Below the pieces are notes generated by a model. That model worked only from the letters and a program-made list of their open reading frames with translations, made no database searches and had not been told where the DNA came from. From the NCBI GenBank assembly GCA_025357755.1, contig JANXOP010000354.1, forward strand, positions 1 through 43,141: a DNA stretch of 43,141 nucleotides, read 5' to 3'. Every line of letters starts with the position of its first letter. Position 1 is the stretch's first letter. Source of the stretch: Kofleriaceae bacterium (lineage in GTDB: Bacteria; Myxococcota_A; Polyangia; Haliangiales; Haliangiaceae). The position numbers and the translations under genes were made by a program. This document shows, piece by piece, positions 8,063 to 15,961 of this stretch.

Positions 8063-9817
8063 TTAGCGAACGTAGCGGCCGATCGTGACCGGCGTGGGCG
8101 GCACGAGGATCAAGACATCGCGCTGGTCGAGCGGCGTGCAACCACCCGCGGTGACCTTGATCGTCGCGCGGAAGATCTGCGCGTCGGTGGTCTGTTGCAC
8201 GAAGTCGTTGAACGCATTCACGCCGAACGAGATCTTCGTGCCCGGCGTGACCTTGTAGAACGTCGTCGCGTCGAACGTCGGGTTCGGGAGTGCCGGCGGT
8301 GGCGGAGGAAGGACGAAGCTGGTCGGCGTGATCGTCTTGATGAACTCGGCCGTCGTGTGCGGCGCCGGCAGCATGTTGCCGGCGATATCGGTCGTCACGC
8401 CTGCGGTCTCGGTCGGTACCGTGAACGTGGCGAAGCGCGCGAGGAGCGAGACGCCCGTCGCGATGCTGCTGCCGACACCGCTACCATCCGTGTCCACGTC
8501 GAACACGAGCGGACACAGGCCTTCGCCATCAGGAGGCTGCCCCGCACCGTTCGCACCGGTGCAGCACTGCGTCGCGTCACATCCAGCCGGACGCACGCCG
8601 ACATCCCACGCCGCCGGCGGTACGCGCGCACCACTGGCCGTCGCGAGGTCCGTCATGTAGCCGTTCGGCAAGCAGTTCGCGGGCAGACCGGTCTGCGCCG
8701 CGATACCGACGACCCGACCACAGATGTTCGCGATCGCATCCTTGGTCTGCTGGCGCGAGTGAGCGTAGGGGGCGACGTTCGCGTCGTACGCCTCATCTTG
8801 GCCGTAGCAGTTCCCGGTCTCGCCGACACCGTGGCTATCGATGTCGGAGATCGCGACGACGATCGGCATCGTTCCGGTACGGAACTTCACACCGCCGATG
8901 CCGTTGTGGTTCGCGGGCACGCTCGCCGGCGACGGACCAGAGATGCCGTTGCCGGTCGCGACCTGGTAGATCGATTCGAGTCCGGCCTCAGGACCATCGC
9001 CGCCGCAACCGATCGGCGTTCCGCCCGTCTCGAGTGCCGAGACGCCAGCCGAGATCAGGGTCGTGCTGGCCGTGATCTCTTGCTTGAGCTTGAACGGCTG
9101 GTCGGCCTCCGACTGCCCCTGACCGCACTCCGAGGCGGGGTCCGTGTTGCCATAACCGTCGACCGGGAAATCTTCCATCGCACCGACACCGAACTGCGAG
9201 TTCGCGACCGCGGTCATGATGCCCGGGATGATCGTGCTCGTGAGCGCGGCCGTCAGGTTGTTGATCTCGCCGGTCATCGAGCCGGTCGTGTCCATGTCGA
9301 AGAACACGTCGAGCGCCGGTACCGCTGTCGAGAAATCGAGCGGCTTGGTCTGGGTCCCCGCCGCGTCCTGATACGGCAGGATGAAGAAGAAGTCCTGCTG
9401 CGCGCCGGTCGTGCGATACGCGACGACGGTGATCTGCGCCTGCGCCGTCAAGCTGCCCATGTCGGCGCGGATCAGCGAGACCTCGGCGGCCGAGGCAGTG
9501 AACGCCGGGATGTCGAGGGTCGCGCCGGTCATCGTACCGACGTTCGGATTCATGACCGTCCAGGTCACGTTCGCGGTCTCGTCCTCGTCGACGCCGTCGG
9601 CGAACAGACCCGTTGCCGTGAACGGCTGGCTTCCGGGCGCGCCGAGATCGAGCTGGACCAATGGATTCAGCGGATCGATCGAGAGCCCGACGAGCGTGTG
9701 CGGTTGGTTATTACTGCCGCCACCATCACCGCCATTTCCACCATCGTTGTTGTGAATGGCGGTAGGACCGCACGCTGCGACGACCCCGAGAACAAGCGAG
9801 ACATGCAGACGAGCCAT
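8063..9817 (-). CDS. vWA-domain lipoprotein with Ig-like N-terminal region
   Basis: 584 residues. The N-terminus is a lipoprotein signal with lipobox VVAAC and a Gly/Asn/Asp-rich spacer (NNDGGNGGDGGGSNN). Next comes an Ig-like/BIG2-type segment (~40-150) with GLSIDPLNPLVQLDLG, then a von Willebrand A domain with a MIDAS start FDMDTTGSMTGEINNL. The vWA domain continues with TTLISAGVSALETGG and VVAISDIDSH. Cysteines in CDATQCC and CGGDGP suggest disulfides outside the cytoplasm. It is probably anchored in the outer membrane and binds a partner through a metal ion. The ATG at 9817 has a GGGGG ribosome site five to six bases upstream, so the longer open frame to 10243 is not coding. It follows the secreted protein gene by 26 bases, likely one operon. 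Confidence 0.87.
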   Translation of the reverse strand: MARLHVSLVLGVVAACGPTAIHNNDGGNGGDGGGSNNQPHTLVGLSIDPLNPLVQLDLGAPGSQPFTATGLFADGVDEDETANVTWTVMNPNVGTMTGATLDIPAFTASAAEVSLIRADMGSLTAQAQITVVAYRTTGAQQDFFFILPYQDAAGTQTKPLDFSTAVPALDVFFDMDTTGSMTGEINNLTAALTSTIIPGIMTAVANSQFGVGAMEDFPVDGYGNTDPASECGQGQSEADQPFKLKQEITASTTLISAGVSALETGGTPIGCGGDGPEAGLESIYQVATGNGISGPSPASVPANHNGIGGVKFRTGTMPIVVAISDIDSHGVGETGNCYGQDEAYDANVAPYAHSRQQTKDAIANICGRVVGIAAQTGLPANCLPNGYMTDLATASGARVPPAAWDVGVRPAGCDATQCCTGANGAGQPPDGEGLCPLVFDVDTDGSGVGSSIATGVSLLARFATFTVPTETAGVTTDIAGNMLPAPHTTAEFIKTITPTSFVLPPPPPALPNPTFDATTFYKVTPGTKISFGVNAFNDFVQQTTDAQIFRATIKVTAGGCTPLDQRDVLILVPPTPVTIGRYVR

Positions 9818-9843
9818 AGGTGCCCCCTGGCCCGGAGCATATG

Positions 9844-10479
9844 TCAGTTCTTCGCCGGATACTTCGCGAGTAGTGCGGCGGCGAGCTCGGGATGCTGCGC
9901 GAGGCGTGCCGTCGCGAGATCGAGCCCGGCGTCCGCGATCCGACCGGTCTCGAGCGTGGTCTCGATCGTCTTGTAGACGCTCGCGAGCCGATTGTCTTCG
10001 CGCGCGAGCCAGCGCTTGATCCGTCGCTTCTCCGCACGTTCCTGCGCCTCGATCATCTGGATATCCGCCTCGGTGGGCGCCTGGATCATCACGACCTCTT
10101 CCTGGGTGAAGCCCGAGGTCATGATCCAGTCGACGAGCGGGCCGTCGGTCAGGTTCGCCGTCTGGATCGAGTTTTGATCCTTCGCGATCGTGTCGACCAT
10201 CGCGTCCTTGCCGTCGAGATGGACGAGCGTGGCCACGGCGCACAGATGAGCCTCCGGATCGCGCCAGACATTGACCATCTGCGGTTTGCCATCGGGCGTG
10301 TCCCAGTCGTGCGGGTAGACCTTCGCGCGCCGGTAGTCGTGGAAGCGCGCGAGGTTGACCTTGCGCTGCTCGCCGAGCGCGCGGCGCAGCTCCGCGTGGT
10401 TGTCGGGTTTTGTGTCCTCGGCGAGTGCCGTCGTACCGGTCGCGACCACGAGAGCGAAGACGAGCGTAGACATGCGCAT
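9844..10479 (-). CDS. Hypothetical secreted protein
   Basis: 211 residues; function unknown. The signal peptide MRMSTLVFALVVATGTTALA is followed by a charged, mostly helical mature protein. A segment YPHDWDTPDGKPQMVNVWRDPEAHLCAVATL contains the only cysteine and may be the folded core; a coiled-coil-like charged stretch QMIEAQERAEKRRIKRWL follows. The C-terminus is Ala/Leu-rich. The start is well supported: AGGAGGC lies five bases before the ATG at 10479. It is the first gene of a leftward pair with the vWA lipoprotein and probably acts with it in the envelope. Confidence 0.8.
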   Translation of the reverse strand: MRMSTLVFALVVATGTTALAEDTKPDNHAELRRALGEQRKVNLARFHDYRRAKVYPHDWDTPDGKPQMVNVWRDPEAHLCAVATLVHLDGKDAMVDTIAKDQNSIQTANLTDGPLVDWIMTSGFTQEEVVMIQAPTEADIQMIEAQERAEKRRIKRWLAREDNRLASVYKTIETTLETGRIADAGLDLATARLAQHPELAAALLAKYPAKN

Positions 10480-10550
10480 GGGTTGCCTCCTGGATCGGGA
10501 CAACGGCGCGAGTCGCGCGGCTATTTCAACATTCCTGCTAGCTTCGATGT

Positions 10551-10976
10551 GTGAGTAAGGCGTTCACGAAGGAAGACGCGGAGGTTCCCGAGGAGCCGGT
10601 GCGCAAACGTGGCATCCCGGTGCCCGAGCTCAACTTCGTGACCGCGGCTGGCCTCGCCGTCGCGCGCGCCGAGCTCGAAGCGTGCCGCGACCCGGACCGG
10701 ATCCGCGAGCTCGCCGCGCACCTCGCCACCGCCCAGATCCACGAGCCCACCGATCGCGAGGTCGCGGGCATCGGCGCGACGATCGTGATCGAGAACGAGG
10801 CCGGCAAGCGCACGACCTATCGCATCGTCGGCGCGATCGAGGCCGATCCAAAGAGCGGCTCGGTCGGCTGGCAATCCCCCCTCGCCGAAGCGCTGTTCGG
10901 TGTTCGGGCCGGCGATGCCGCGACGCTGCCGAACGGCGACGATGTCGAGATCATCTCTGTCGCGTACGCGAATTGA
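10551..10976 (+). CDS. Gre/Rnk-like transcription factor with a short coiled coil
   Basis: 141 residues. It begins MSKAFTKED, a GreB-like opening, and has a complete C-terminal GreA/GreB FKBP-like domain (GATIVIENEAGKRTTYRIVG ... SPLAEALFGVRAGD). The N-terminal coiled coil is much shorter than in GreA/GreB (~158 residues): only about 45 residues (NFVTAAGLAVARAELEACRD to ATAQIHE) lie between the N-terminal arm and the C-domain. The long hairpin that normally delivers acidic residues to the RNA polymerase active site is missing, so transcript-cleavage activity is doubtful. The length is close to that of the Gre relative Rnk. The GTG start lies six bases after a TAGCTT -10-like box, without a ribosome site. 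Confidence 0.85.
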   Translation: MSKAFTKEDAEVPEEPVRKRGIPVPELNFVTAAGLAVARAELEACRDPDRIRELAAHLATAQIHEPTDREVAGIGATIVIENEAGKRTTYRIVGAIEADPKSGSVGWQSPLAEALFGVRAGDAATLPNGDDVEIISVAYAN

Positions 10977-10988
10977 CGTTCCCAGGCA

Positions 10989-11003
10989 ACGAGTAGCACT
11001 CGT
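10989..11003 (+). terminator. Small hairpin after the Gre-like gene
   Basis: ACGAGT-AGC-ACTCGT is a perfect six-pair stem with a three-base loop, 12 bases past the Gre-like stop. There is no T-run. Confidence 0.3.
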
Positions 11004-11161
11004 CACCACCCGGCCAACCCGCGTCCTCGCCGAGACGAGCCGGGAGCTCTAGCTCGAGCCGCTGCTCGAGATCGGCAGCGGCGCGCAGCGAATGATCGCG
11101 ATCACGACACGTGCTCGTGCCGACCGCAGGCGACACCTTCCGACGCTCGAAAGACGCGAAC

Positions 11162-11188
11162 CCGGCCCAGCTTGGCGATCCGGGCCGG
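11162..11188 (+). promoter_or_regulatory. GC-rich hairpin upstream of the repeat-peptide gene
   Basis: CCGGCCC (11162-11168) pairs perfectly with GGGCCGG (11182-11188) across a 13-base loop, 36 bases before the peptide ATG. It could be a leader structure or a terminator for upstream transcription. The rest of 10977-11224 shows no convincing gene. Confidence 0.35.
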
Positions 11189-11224
11189 TTCCGTGCTGGC
11201 CTGGTCGCTGCACTAGCGATCGGC

Positions 11225-11416
11225 ATGACCAAGAAGCTCGAAGCCCTCTCGGAAGCCCAGCTCGTCACCGCCACCGGCGGAGCCGTCTCTGCTCGCTGGC
11301 TCACGAACCACCCGTACGCAGCCGACGCCTACCTCGCGCATCATCCAAACCGCGCCGCGGCGTACACCGCGAACCATCCGTGGGCCGCGGCACGCATGCA
11401 CCGCATCGCGGGCTAA
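11225..11416 (+). CDS. Double-glycine-leader peptide with three 11-residue repeats
   Basis: A 63-residue product. Residues 1-19 read MTKKLEALSEAQLVTATGG, which has the shape of double-glycine leaders cut by peptidase-containing ABC exporters or C39-type proteases (acidic/hydrophobic LSEAQL, then GG). The 44-residue remainder holds three consecutive 11-residue units: LTNHPYAADAY, LAHHPNRAAAY, TANHPWAAARM, each with His-Pro at positions 4-5 followed by Ala-rich helix. It ends HRIAG. There is no cysteine, so lanthionine or disulfide crosslinks are excluded. The ATG at 11225 is chosen because the leader begins there; the longer frame from 11111 is unlike a leader. TAGCGA sits five bases upstream. 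I do not recognise the family. No exporter or modification enzyme is in the window. Confidence 0.6.
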   Translation: MTKKLEALSEAQLVTATGGAVSARWLTNHPYAADAYLAHHPNRAAAYTANHPWAAARMHRIAG

Positions 11417-11688
11417 GCCTGCTTGTCGCGGATCCGGATCAGGAACGCTTCGCCGTTGCCGTCGCGGCGATCCGGGAACGTGAGCACCACGAGCTCGATG
11501 CTCGGTCGCATCGCGAGCGCCGCTTTCACGGCGACCCCGATCTCGCTCAACGACTTGTTCCAGGTCTTCTTGTCCCACCACGACGCGCGGTCTCGCAGGT
11601 AGCCACCATCGATCGCGAGCTCGATGATCCGGGCGTCTCGCTCTTTACCGAGACGCTCGAGGACGTGTTGTTCGAGACTCTGCTCCAC
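11413..11688 (-). CDS. Small hypothetical protein convergent with the repeat peptide
   Basis: 91 residues from a GTG start; not recognised. The sequence is charged and mixed alpha/beta: helical opening SLEQHVLERLGKERDARI, a Trp-containing segment SWWDKKTWNKSLSEIG, and a beta-like end ELVVLTF ... GEAFLIRIRD. It has no signal peptide or membrane span, so it should be cytosolic. Its stop codon overlaps the stop of the repeat-peptide gene by four bases. It might be an unrelated gene or a partner of the peptide; nothing in the sequence decides this. Confidence 0.6.
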   Translation of the reverse strand: MEQSLEQHVLERLGKERDARIIELAIDGGYLRDRASWWDKKTWNKSLSEIGVAVKAALAMRPSIELVVLTFPDRRDGNGEAFLIRIRDKQA

Positions 11689-11778
11689 GCGCGCAGCTTA
11701 GTTCTTCGGCCGCCTTTCGGCGAGATGGAACGCAGGCGCTTGTCGAGACCGCTCACGTGCGCCAAAGTTCCATGAACC

Positions 11779-12696
11779 ATGTCGACCGATCCGTTCTCGG
11801 ATGTCCTGCGGCTGACCGAAGCGAAGTCCGTGATGGCAGGTGGGTTCGCGGTCGGCGGCACCTGGGGCCTGCGCATCCCGAAGCCAAATCTGATCGTGTT
11901 CGCCGCGATCGCGAAGGGCTCGTGCTGGCTGCGCCTCGATAGTCAGCCGAAGAAGCCGCTCCAGCTGCACGAGGGCGATGTCGGCCTGCTCGATGGCAGC
12001 ACGCGCTTCTTCATCGGCAGTAGCCTCGATGCGCCCGCGCTCGATGTCGAGCCGAGCGACATGGGCGGGCGCGTCGAGGAGATCAGCGCTAACCCCGATA
12101 CCGTCGTCCTGATCGGGCGCGTGTCGATGCATCCTTCGAGCGCGGCGCTGCTGACCGACGTGTTGCCGCCGCGCGTCCACATTCGCGCGTCGTCGCCGAA
12201 GGCTGCCGGATTGCGCTGGCTCGTCGAGCAGTTGCTCGAGGAGCAACGCACGAAGCTCCCCGGAACGAGTGTCGCCTCGGAAAAGCTCGCCGAGTTGCTC
12301 TTCGTGCAGATCCTACGTGCCCACGTCGCGAACGGCAGTGCCTTGCCCGCGGGCTGGTTACGCGCCACGGGTGACGAGCGGATCATGCGGGCGCTGCGAT
12401 CGATCCATGAGGAGCCGGGCCGCGCGTGGAACCTCGACGACCTCGCGAAGGCGGCGGCGATGTCGCGCACGCGGTTCGCGGTCCAGTTCAAGGCCGTCGC
12501 CGGCATCGCGCCGCTCGCGTACCTCGGCGAGTGGCGGATGCGACTCGCGCAGAAGAGCCTGCGCGAGGACGCGACCTCGATCAACGAGCTCGCCCGATCG
12601 CTCGGCTACTCCTCGGAGAGCGCGTTCTCGAATGCGTTCAAGCGGATCACGGGCTCCGCGCCCCGGGTCTACCGGACGACGGAGCGCGCGGGCTAG
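11779..12696 (+). CDS. AraC-family transcriptional regulator with cupin domain
   Basis: 305 residues. The N-terminal ~190 residues match the AraC-associated cupin domain (GTWGLRIPKPNLIVFAAI, then LHEGDVGLLDG, then SVASEKLAELLFVQILRAH). The C-terminal ~100 residues hold two helix-turn-helix motifs (NLDDLAKAAAMSRTRFAVQF and SINELARSLGYSSESAFSNA), ending FKRITGSAPRVYR. The regulator is 72 bases upstream of, and co-directional with, an NAD-dependent epimerase-like gene; this AraC subtype is very commonly found next to oxidoreductases it controls. The ligand is unknown. Confidence 0.9.
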   Translation: MSTDPFSDVLRLTEAKSVMAGGFAVGGTWGLRIPKPNLIVFAAIAKGSCWLRLDSQPKKPLQLHEGDVGLLDGSTRFFIGSSLDAPALDVEPSDMGGRVEEISANPDTVVLIGRVSMHPSSAALLTDVLPPRVHIRASSPKAAGLRWLVEQLLEEQRTKLPGTSVASEKLAELLFVQILRAHVANGSALPAGWLRATGDERIMRALRSIHEEPGRAWNLDDLAKAAAMSRTRFAVQFKAVAGIAPLAYLGEWRMRLAQKSLREDATSINELARSLGYSSESAFSNAFKRITGSAPRVYRTTERAG

Positions 12697-12768
12697 TTGG
12701 AACTCCTGCGCATGTTTTCGGGCCTGATACGCATTCGAAACCCCACGATCTAGCCTTATCCATGAAGC

Positions 12769-13737
12769 ATGAAGATCTTCATCACGGGCGGCACGGGTTG
12801 GATCGGATCCCAGATCATTCGCGAGCTGCGCGCCGCGAACCACGAGGTCACAGCGCTCGCCCGCAGCACCCGGGCTGCCGAGCACGTCACCCGACTCGGC
12901 GCGACGCCGCGCGCGGGCGACATCACCGATCGCGACGGCTTGCGCGCCGCGGCCCGCGAGGCCGATGCCGCGATCCATTGCGCGTTCGATCACCGGTTCG
13001 CGGCGTCGGACCTGATCGGCGCGCTGCTGGTTCGCATGACGCGCAGCCCGTGGTTCGCGCGCATCTCGCGCGCGGGTCGCACCGATCTTCGCGCGATCGC
13101 CGCGCTGGTCGATGGTCTGGCCGAGAGCGCTTCGCCGCACAAGGTGCTGCTGACCACCGGTCCGATCGCGGGGCTCACCGCGGGAAAGGTCGGCACGGAG
13201 ACCGACACGCTCGATCCGAGTGCGTTCGGTGGCATCCGGATCGCGAGCGAGCTCGCCACGATCGCGGCCGCACGGCGCGGCGTGAAGTCCGCCTCGATTC
13301 GCCTGCCACCCTCGGTCCACGGCGACGGTGACACGGGCTTCGTGCCGCAGCTCGCCGCGAGCGCGAAGAAGATCGGCGCGGCGGTCTATCTCGGCAGTGG
13401 CGCGAATCGCTGGTCCGCGGTGCACCGCGACGATGCGGCCGTGTTGTATCGCCTCGCGATGGAAGGTCTCGCCGATCAACGGGTGCCCGCCGGCTCGGTG
13501 CTGCACGGGGTCGCCGAGCAAGGCATCCCGTTCCGCGAGCTCGCGACCGCGCTCGGTGATCGGCTCGGGCTCGCGACCGAATCGCGCGCGAAGAGCCCGT
13601 ATCCGATGTTCCTCGGCATGGTCGCCGCGCTCGACATCGTCGCGTCGTCCGAGCTGACGCAGAAGCTCACGGGTTGGCATCCGACCCAGGCGGGGTTGAT
13701 CAGCGATCTCTCGGCGCAGCAGCTCGGCCGAGCGTGA
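12769..13737 (+). CDS. NAD(P)-dependent epimerase/dehydratase-family protein (extended SDR)
   Basis: 322 residues. The Rossmann motif TGGTGWIG is at residues 6-13, followed by ALARS, which is suited to NADP. A GDITDRDGL run contacts the adenine in this family. The usual active-site YxxxK is not conserved: the equivalent region reads DPSAFGGIRIASELATIAA, so this is an atypical extended SDR, perhaps NmrA/ubiquinone-reductase-like, either with a different activity or acting as a redox sensor. WSAVHRDDAAVLYRLA is the characteristic segment of the substrate domain. The start ATG directly precedes the Rossmann strand. The adjacent AraC gene is the likely regulator. The last 38 bases overlap the convergent phosphatidyltransferase gene. 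Confidence 0.85.
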   Translation: MKIFITGGTGWIGSQIIRELRAANHEVTALARSTRAAEHVTRLGATPRAGDITDRDGLRAAAREADAAIHCAFDHRFAASDLIGALLVRMTRSPWFARISRAGRTDLRAIAALVDGLAESASPHKVLLTTGPIAGLTAGKVGTETDTLDPSAFGGIRIASELATIAAARRGVKSASIRLPPSVHGDGDTGFVPQLAASAKKIGAAVYLGSGANRWSAVHRDDAAVLYRLAMEGLADQRVPAGSVLHGVAEQGIPFRELATALGDRLGLATESRAKSPYPMFLGMVAALDIVASSELTQKLTGWHPTQAGLISDLSAQQLGRA

Positions 13738-14224
13738 TCACGTAGTGCGCGACGGCGACGAGGCCCACCGTGGCTGTCACGATCGCGGCCGGCAACGCCC
13801 ACGCGGGATGCGCCACGGCGATCGCGAGGGCGAAGAACTGCGCGATCGTCGCCAGCTTGCCGAACCCGTCGGCGTGCAAGGCCGGGTGATCGCGGCGGGT
13901 CGCGACGTAGATCGCGATCAGCGGGACCAACAACAGCTCGCGCGCACCGATCAACGCGATCACCAGGACCGATCGGGTGTGGATCGCGATCGAGACCAGC
14001 ACCGCGACGACGAAGAGCTTGTCGGCGAGCGGATCGAGCCAGCCGCCGATGTCGGGCGTGGTCTCGCCGCGACGCTTCAACCAGCGCGCGAGGGTGCCAT
14101 CGGCGGCATCGCTCGCGGCGGCCGCGCTGATCAACGCGATGACGAGGCCGGTGTCGCCATACGCGAAGCCGATCCAGATCCCGAGCGGAATCCGCAGCAG
14201 CGTCACGAGGTGCGCGGGCCACAC
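13700..14224 (-). CDS. CDP-alcohol phosphatidyltransferase (PgsA-like)
   Basis: About 174 residues, an integral membrane enzyme that joins a CDP-activated diacylglycerol or alcohol to an acceptor, most likely in phosphatidylglycerol or cardiolipin synthesis. The family motif is visible: DAADGTLAR, then GGWLDPLADK, with all four metal-binding aspartates present. The spacer between AR and the following G is 12 residues instead of the usual eight to nine. Five or so hydrophobic helices follow. I prefer the GTG at 14224 (WPAHLVTLLR...) because a TACGGT box lies exactly six bases upstream; the GTG at 14230 is possible. The remaining open frame up to 15967 is a shadow of the Hsp70 gene. Confidence 0.88.
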   Translation of the reverse strand: MWPAHLVTLLRIPLGIWIGFAYGDTGLVIALISAAAASDAADGTLARWLKRRGETTPDIGGWLDPLADKLFVVAVLVSIAIHTRSVLVIALIGARELLLVPLIAIYVATRRDHPALHADGFGKLATIAQFFALAIAVAHPAWALPAAIVTATVGLVAVAHYVITLGRAAAPRDR

Positions 14225-14344
14225 CCGCACACCGTACCCGGTTCCGGCGAACGCGTTGCCGCTCCTCGGGACCCCCCTGGCTATCCCACTCTGGTGGCCG
14301 ATTGTTAGGCAGCTCCCGGGACTTGGGATACCGTTTCGGTCGCT

Positions 14345-15961
14345 ATGGCGATCGCGCTCGGTATTGATCTCGGGACCACGAACTCGTGCGCCGCTGTGGC
14401 CACGCCGACGGGTGTCGAGTTCGTCCTCGGCTCCCGCGCCGAGCGCATCCATCCGTCGGTGGTCGCGTTCCCCGGAAGTGGTGGGGTGGTCGTCGGCGCC
14501 GATGCCAAGCGCTACCGCCTGACCGAACCCGGCAACGTCATCCACTCGGCAAAGCGGTTCATCGGCCAGAACATCCGCGCGCCCTTGGTCCAGCTCGCGT
14601 TGACCGGGATTCGCTACAAGGTCACCGAAGGTCCAAACCAGCAGCCGATCGTCACGGTCCGCGATCGCCGGATGACGATGCCGGAGATCTCGTCGCACGT
14701 CCTGCAGTACCTCAAGCGCTGCGCCGAACGGCAGCTGGGCACGGCGATCTCTGACGCGGTCGTGACCGTCCCCGCAAACTTCACCGACGCGCAGCGCAGC
14801 GCGACGAAGGAGGCCGGCCGACTCGCGGGGCTCAACGTCACGCGGTTGATCAACGAGCCGACCGCGGCTGCGCTTGCCTACGGCTTTGGCCGCAACAAAG
14901 ATCAGCTGATCACGGTGTTCGATTTCGGGGGTGGCACGTTCGACGTCTCGATCCTCAAGATCGACGGCGAGGTGTTCGAGGTCCTCGCTTCGGACGGCGA
15001 CTTCTTCCTCGGCGGCGATGATCTCGATCGCGCGCTCGCGGAGGTCCTCGCCGCCGAGTGCACCCGCGTCCTCAACTTCGATCCGCGGCCGAACGCGGTG
15101 CTGATGATGAAGTTGATGATGGGGGCCGAGGCGATCAAGTGTCACCTCTCCGACAACGATGCAGCCGAAGGCGAGATCGACGGCATCGACCTGCCGAACG
15201 GTCAGGTCGGCTCGCTGCCGTTCTCGCTGACCCGCGTGCAGTTCGAGGAGTTGATCAACGGCTACATCAACCGCACGATCGAGGTGACCAAGCAGGTCCT
15301 CGCGCAGGCGAACCTGCCGGCGAGCGCGATCAGCGACATCCTGTGCGTCGGCGGCTCGACCCGAATTCCGGCCGTGCGCCAGCGCCTCGCCGAGGTGTTC
15401 CGCAGGCAGCCGAACGTCTCGATCAATCCCGACGAGGTCGTGGCGCAAGGCGCCGCGATCCAGGCCGGCTCGCTGTCCGGCTCGATCATCGCGGGCACCG
15501 GTATGGGCGCGCGCGACGCCGTGCTCACCGATGCGCACTCGCCGCTGATCTACGGCGGCGGCAAGCCGCAGACCGCGCTCGTGCGGCCGGTGTTGCTCGA
15601 CGTCAACCCGTCGACGCTCGCGATCCAGACCGCCGGCGGCTTCGCCGAGAAGCTGCTCGACAAGAACGCACCGATTCCGATCGAACGCTCGCGGGTGTTC
15701 ACGACCGCGCGCGACAACCAGACCCGGGTCGAGATCGATTGCTGTCGCGGTGAATCGCGGCGCTACTCCGAGAACGAACCGCTCGGCAAGCTCGTCCTCG
15801 AGGAGCTGCCCGCGAAGCCGCGGGGCGATCTCAAGATCGAAGTCTCGTTCCGCGTCGATGCCGACGGCATCTTGCATGTCGCGGCAAGCGATGTCGACTC
15901 GGGTCAGAAGCAGGAAGCGGCGCTGCACGTGATCGGCGCGCCGACCGGAGACGCCGCTTGA
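14345..15961 (+). CDS. Hsp70/DnaK-like chaperone lacking the C-terminal lid
   Basis: 538 residues, against ~640 in DnaK. The ATPase domain is complete: GIDLGTTNSC, phosphate loop FDFGGGTFDVS, VTVPANFTDAQR, INEPTAAALAYG and CVGGSTRIP. After NPDEVVAQGAAIQAG there is an extra loop (SGSIIAGTGMGARDAVLTD and onward) of ~25 residues before the conserved linker VLLDVNP. A beta substrate-binding domain then follows, ending FRVDADGILHVAASD. The alpha-helical lid and EEVD-like tail are absent, so substrate would be held loosely. It is translationally coupled to a J-domain protein whose TTG start overlaps its stop, so the pair probably functions as a dedicated chaperone module. It is unlikely to be the housekeeping DnaK. 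Confidence 0.93.
   Translation: MAIALGIDLGTTNSCAAVATPTGVEFVLGSRAERIHPSVVAFPGSGGVVVGADAKRYRLTEPGNVIHSAKRFIGQNIRAPLVQLALTGIRYKVTEGPNQQPIVTVRDRRMTMPEISSHVLQYLKRCAERQLGTAISDAVVTVPANFTDAQRSATKEAGRLAGLNVTRLINEPTAAALAYGFGRNKDQLITVFDFGGGTFDVSILKIDGEVFEVLASDGDFFLGGDDLDRALAEVLAAECTRVLNFDPRPNAVLMMKLMMGAEAIKCHLSDNDAAEGEIDGIDLPNGQVGSLPFSLTRVQFEELINGYINRTIEVTKQVLAQANLPASAISDILCVGGSTRIPAVRQRLAEVFRRQPNVSINPDEVVAQGAAIQAGSLSGSIIAGTGMGARDAVLTDAHSPLIYGGGKPQTALVRPVLLDVNPSTLAIQTAGGFAEKLLDKNAPIPIERSRVFTTARDNQTRVEIDCCRGESRRYSENEPLGKLVLEELPAKPRGDLKIEVSFRVDADGILHVAASDVDSGQKQEAALHVIGAPTGDAA

Noticed and set aside
8051..9976. Rightward open frame of 641 codons
   Set aside because: Antisense to the vWA lipoprotein, which has a signal peptide, ribosome site and recognisable domains.
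10977..11224. Leftward coding frame overlapping 10951-11304
   Set aside because: It has no motif, is antisense to the peptide leader and lacks a ribosome site or -10 box.
14231..14344. CIRCE heat-shock element before the Hsp70
   Set aside because: No TTAGCACTC/GAGTGCTAA pair is present; only a short CCAC-TCTG-GTGG repeat is seen.
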